Assembly: GCF_964204645.1 (NCBI RefSeq)
Contig: NC_134030.1
Span: 9,174,278 to 9,238,277, forward strand
Direction: 5' to 3'
Length of the DNA stretch: 64,000 nt
From: Tubulanus polymorphus
Lineage: Eukaryota > Nemertea > Palaeonemertea > Tubulaniformes > Tubulanidae
A program made the position numbers and the translations under genes. Position 1 is the stretch's first letter, and each line of letters begins with the position of its first letter. The notes below the pieces were generated by a model that saw nothing but the letters and a program-made list of their open reading frames with translations, searched no databases and had not been told where the DNA came from. Positions 62,201-64,000 of this stretch are shown here, in pieces.

Positions 62201-62201
62201 A
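44228..62201 (-). CDS. C2CD2: C2CD2/C2CD2L (TMEM24)-like protein, C-terminal half (12 exons, 5' partial)
   Basis: Exons in transcript order: 62090-62201, 61625-61733, 61479-61543, 60678-60802, 59297-59468, 58435-58545, 57574-57653 (or from 57570), 56181-56296, 52945-53014, 51289-51456, 45488-45589, 44228-44436; about 480 visible residues. The first 140 form a C2 domain (LLVKILKASGLGSKD, VVKNTVNPFWDEHF, EVFDREKPPGDDFLG, NITVEFLFME). The FLFME end and the LSPRR stretch after it resemble C2CD2/C2CD2L, lipid-transfer proteins of ER-plasma membrane contacts. The tail is Ser/Arg-rich with two related basic blocks (residues about 331-352 and 394-412), a polyglutamine run and the end MSTSSAV. The expected N-terminal membrane anchor, SMP domain and first C2 domain were not found; they should lie beyond the window. 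Joining exons 7 and 8 needs the weaker donor GTATAG or an unseen exon. Confidence 0.8.
45827..45928. repeat. About 51-bp tandem duplication
   Basis: Two adjacent units, each starting GTGAAATTTGACCC, then a GATAT block and AAAGTTCAACTTTT. It lies in the intron before the next-to-last C2CD2-like exon. Confidence 0.7.
46330..46668. mobile_element. Foldback element with tRNA-like arms and 9-bp target duplication
   Basis: A 339-bp element flanked by a perfect direct repeat TTAACGCAT (46,321-46,329 and 46,669-46,677). It begins CATCCTCCCCCGGCAGG and ends CGGCAGAGGGAAGATG. Each arm contains a B-box match: GGATTCGAACC in the left arm (minus strand) and GGTTCGAGTCC in the right arm (plus strand). The right arm also has an A-box-like TGGCTGAGTGT. 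A related copy lies at 62,430-62,700. Confidence 0.75.
47993..48150. repeat. Palindromic MITE relative (CCCAATTCCACAG)
   Basis: Starts GGACCCAATTCCACAGTTGAG and contains inverted blocks TTTGCTCAAAAGTTGGTTAGA and CTAACCAACTTTGAGCAAA around a short centre. Probably the same superfamily as 32,464 and 58,847. Confidence 0.5.
48225..48488 (+). CDS. Hypothetical 87-residue protein or exon fragment
   Basis: Starts with a true ATG. The first 50 residues are rich in Lys, Arg, Phe and Ser with almost no acidic residues, resembling a mitochondrial presequence. The C-terminal part (FEKQKGYLVPSDYELFKK) looks protein-like. It lies inside the large intron of the minus-strand C2CD2-like gene. I do not recognise a family, and the frame stops abruptly, so a retrocopy fragment, a nested gene or chance remain possible. 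Confidence 0.25.
   Translation: MRMKYFATYPLRKVSNFTLFHYKRKFSIDPCMKCAIRPFTVSIRCKRNMSIINNQENVLKKCNAVMDSFEKQKGYLVPSDYELFKKC
49405..49690. repeat. Dispersed repeat ending in CAATAAACTTTC, copy 2
   Basis: Diverged partner of 9,305-9,625 in the same orientation, with an extra internal duplication of GTGCACTACATCATCAATAT (49,380 and 49,512). Confidence 0.55.
50204..50568. repeat. 365-bp giant hairpin (foldback element)
   Basis: Nearly the whole segment is one palindrome. Left arm landmarks AAACGCAACTATCAAAA, CATCGTTTCAATTGATTT, GAGTCCTTTTCAAGAAA and TAATTGCTTAGATTATCAT recur as complements in reverse order on the right. The loop is about 10-15 bp around 50,385-50,400. Indels are few. It lies in an intron of the C2CD2-like gene. 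Confidence 0.85.
50861..51033. mobile_element. Tc1/mariner-pogo-like MITE
   Basis: A 173-bp element from CAGTGGAACCTCATTAATAC to GTATTAACAAGGTACAATTG, flanked by TA. Second copy of the family at 39,257. Confidence 0.75.
52608..52902. mobile_element. piggyBac-like MITE (TTAA target)
   Basis: The termini TTAACCCTTTCAGTGC and GCACTGAAAGGGTTAA are perfect inverted complements including TTAA, the piggyBac target. The interior holds three GC-rich palindromic blocks of the ACACCGC...GCGGTGT type. A second copy lies at 58,950-59,196. Confidence 0.85.
53481..53618. repeat. Foldback repeat related to the TTCGCTACT family
   Basis: CCTTGTTTATTTGAAGTA and TACTTCAAATAAACAAG are inverted arms around TATAGTAGC/GCTACTATACATAAG blocks. 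It is a variant of the family at 11,074 and 24,424 in which GACGCACGAGC is replaced. Confidence 0.65.
53640..56170. other. Intron of the C2CD2-like gene, no further feature
   Basis: No exon or clear element recognised. Open frames are short and overlap on both strands. Confidence 0.45.
57979..58210. mobile_element. hAT-like MITE (CAGGGTGGCCAC)
   Basis: Begins CAGGGTGGCCACTTTTATTTG and ends AGTGAAGAGGCCACCCC, imperfect inverted ends. The interior repeats TTCCCTGAC(T/A)(T/A)TTCCC. The flanks TAATGTTA and AAATGTAC share AATGT, compatible with a decayed 8-bp duplication. Confidence 0.6.
58847..58948. mobile_element. Palindromic MITE (CCAGGATCCAGTTCCA)
   Basis: Ends CCCAGGATCCAGTTCC and GGAACTGGGTCTAG with inverted GAGTTAACTC blocks inside. 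It abuts, and seems to have inserted into, the left part of the piggyBac-like copy that follows. Confidence 0.65.
58950..59196. mobile_element. Left-truncated piggyBac-like MITE
   Basis: Matches 52,625-52,902 (GTGCTGCCATT, TTAGTTACTAGTATTTCACTATG) and keeps the right end ACTGAAAGGGTTAA. The left terminus is lost at the junction with the palindromic MITE. Confidence 0.7.
60990..61235. repeat. Relative of the CAGGGTGGCCAC hAT-like MITE
   Basis: Ends in TTTTCCAGGTCAGTGGCCACCCTA and contains repeated CCCTGA(T/G)TTTTCC blocks like those at 57,979. The left terminus is not recognisable. Confidence 0.5.
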
Positions 62202-62429
62202 CTGAAAAATCATTGAATATTCAAGAAAATGATGAATACAAATAAGCAGGTACTGCCTGATTACAGGTATGCTAAAATTTCACACAAATCTCTACGAATT
62301 AACAGACGAAATTCTTCTTAACACCAAATGAACTAATGTAGCTTGAAATTCAATGAATACTGGGAATAATTCTCAAACAGCAAGTAGGAAAACATTTTCT
62401 TAAAAGAATAATCTTCCTCAATTCTTCAC

Positions 62430-62700
62430 TCTTCCCTGGCAGGGATTCGAACCTGATGGTATCGAGTCGCCACCGTACAAAATCTGCCGCGCTAGACAAG
62501 GTGTGCAGCTACATGGGCAGCTAAAATGATGCCAATCAGAAATCCCATTTGTTTCCATTTATAGTTTATCCGCAAAATTTGCCTCAGTGATTAAACAACG
62601 GCGGCAATTTGGGCATGTAACTGCGCACCCGGTCTAGTGCGACAGTGTCGTGGCTGAGTCTAGAGATACCATCACGTTTGAATCCCTGCCTGGGGAGGAT
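62430..62700. mobile_element. Foldback element with tRNA-like arms, copy 2
   Basis: Inverted arms CTTCCCTGGCAGGGATTCGAACC and GTTTGAATCCCTGCCTGGGGAGG. It shares the interior GCCAATCAGAAATCCC, TTTCCATTTATAGTTT and GCGCACCCGGTCTA blocks with 46,330-46,668. The target duplication is not recognisable, so this copy is older or its ends have changed. Confidence 0.7.
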
Positions 62701-62719
62701 GCTATCCACTAACATATGA

Positions 62720-64000
62720 GTGAAAACATGAAAACAAGACAATTAAAAAGCATCTAAAGAGTATTTCATATACCAATAATGTTTTAAAAGCTGAAAAATA
62801 TCTTTAAAAACATCTTGATAAAGCTATTTGTAGCATCTGAAGAATGTGAGACAGTACAACAAGGTATAAATAAAGCCACGCCCAAAATATATCAATTAAT
62901 ACAAAGTTTACAAGAATCTTAATTGACTCTGAATATTTCAATGGGAATTCAGATAAGCAATTGCCAGATACCTCTGAATCTGAGAACTAAATATTGGAAG
63001 TAACAGAAGACAGAAATAGCCCCAGAACGTATATCAGATATCTGAATGGATAGATGAAGAGCCCCCACCTAGTCCGCAATCTCCTTTCAAGAGGGGAAAT
63101 CATAATACGTCTGCGAGTGATCTTATTACACAAACATCACGCTGTTGTCCAGAAACCATAGCAGAAACTGATTAACGAAAACTAGAGAATGGCAAGCAGT
63201 ATATAACCTTGGTGTAATCATTGAATCACTCCGAAGTACAACCCTGTCTACTTTTCTATCTCCACAGTCCGCTCGTTTTCTCTCCGCTGCATGTCCATCC
63301 ACTTACAATCCTTGTCGCCCAACTCCCGAGCTCTGTGTATCTGTCGCTCCCTGTCACCGTCTCATCCCGGGCTCAAATATGACTTATCTTAGGATTCGAA
63401 CGTGTGTTTTAGAGTTCATAACCGGGATCAAACGTAGACGATTTGGCCTGGGCCAAATTGGCGCGGATCAGGCTTAATTAGAGAGCGCGTTCAACCACGC
63501 GTTCGATACAAAACAATGCTTAAACAAAGCTCTGTAAGTAATTAACGGAACCAGTTGCAATTCACATGCCCAATTTTACCCGTTCCAAAATTCTGACCCA
63601 GGACAAACAGCCACGGGCCCATTTGGCACCTGTGTGAACGGTCGTTCTGGGCCAAATTTTGTCGCTTGGGCCAAAAACGCTCGAGGAACCAGACCCAGGT
63701 ATTCACTAAAGTTCTACAACGCTAGATAAACAATTGTACAACAATTAGGCAAAACTTCGTGAAGAACTGAGTGCTAGATAAACGAAACGCGCAATATTTT
63801 ATCAACTGTGTTTATAATGCTCTTTATGTGAAGAATTTGAGCATATATTTGCAAACGTTCTCAGTTACAAGAGGCGTAAATATGTAATATGGCAAAGATT
63901 ACAGGTTTTTCTCAAGAGAAAGTGATAATTCTATATAGACCAGAGGTGTAGATATTTATAGAATTGTATGCATATATACCTAATACTTATCAGATGGCTT
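62720..64000. other. Gene-free stretch at the window edge
   Basis: Contains a GGGCCAAATT-rich piece at 63,440-63,700, with TTTGGCCTGGGCCAAATT near its start and GGGCCAAATTTTG near its end, probably another repeat. A good minus-strand donor (ATT/GTAAGT) occurs near 63,309, but the frame before it is closed. No upstream exon of the C2CD2-like gene is recognised. Confidence 0.4.

Noticed and set aside
63240-63420. Upstream exon of the C2CD2-like gene near a good minus-strand donor
   Set aside because: The frame that would join is closed by stops with no convincing acceptor, and the residues do not resemble the family.

Overview
This is AT-rich nuclear DNA from an invertebrate animal. Coding sequence sits in short exons with GT-AG introns, and MITE-type repeats, foldback elements and long TA microsatellites are abundant. 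Two tandem genes look like acetylcholine-binding proteins (AChBP: secreted nicotinic-receptor ligand-binding domains without membrane segments). AChBPs are described mainly from molluscs and annelids, so a lophotrochozoan is the best guess; the species cannot be named. All gene models below were spliced by eye. The exons chosen join in a consistent reading frame, but no transcript or homology search was available.

Layout. 1-17.8 kb: no gene I can support, only dispersed repeats. 18.2-18.8 kb (minus): a single-coding-exon four-pass membrane protein. 20.4-29.1 kb (plus): an 18-exon gene for a 643-residue secreted metalloprotease with signal peptide, M12B-type propeptide, RAKR furin site, reprolysin-like catalytic domain, F-type lectin domain and C-terminal ShK domain. 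29.9-34.1 and 35.15-38.5 kb (plus): a segmental tandem duplication, each unit carrying one six-exon AChBP-like gene (253 and 252 residues). 38.5-44.2 kb: repeats and one weak ORF. 44.2-62.2 kb (minus): the last 12 visible exons of a C2CD2/C2CD2L (TMEM24)-like gene, with a C2 domain followed by a long Ser/Arg-rich tail; its 5' part lies beyond the window or was not recognised. 62.2-64 kb: repeats.

Most unusual points. (1) The metalloprotease combines a domain set I do not recognise with a zinc motif that has Asp where adamalysins have the third His. (2) Both AChBP-like proteins keep the loop C vicinal cysteines but have lost the first cysteine of the Cys-loop and two residues of the loop; copy 2 also has Phe at the loop A Tyr. 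(3) A relic of a protein-primed family B DNA polymerase lies in the flank of copy 1 only, whereas a Tigger-like MITE sits in intron 3 of both copies, which orders the events. (4) Two foldback elements with 9-bp target-site duplications share CATC...GATG ends, and the arms of one carry tRNA-like A and B boxes without an anticodon arm.

The protease and the two AChBP-like genes are neighbours on the same strand and all encode proteins predicted to be secreted. Whether they share expression or function is not visible from sequence.
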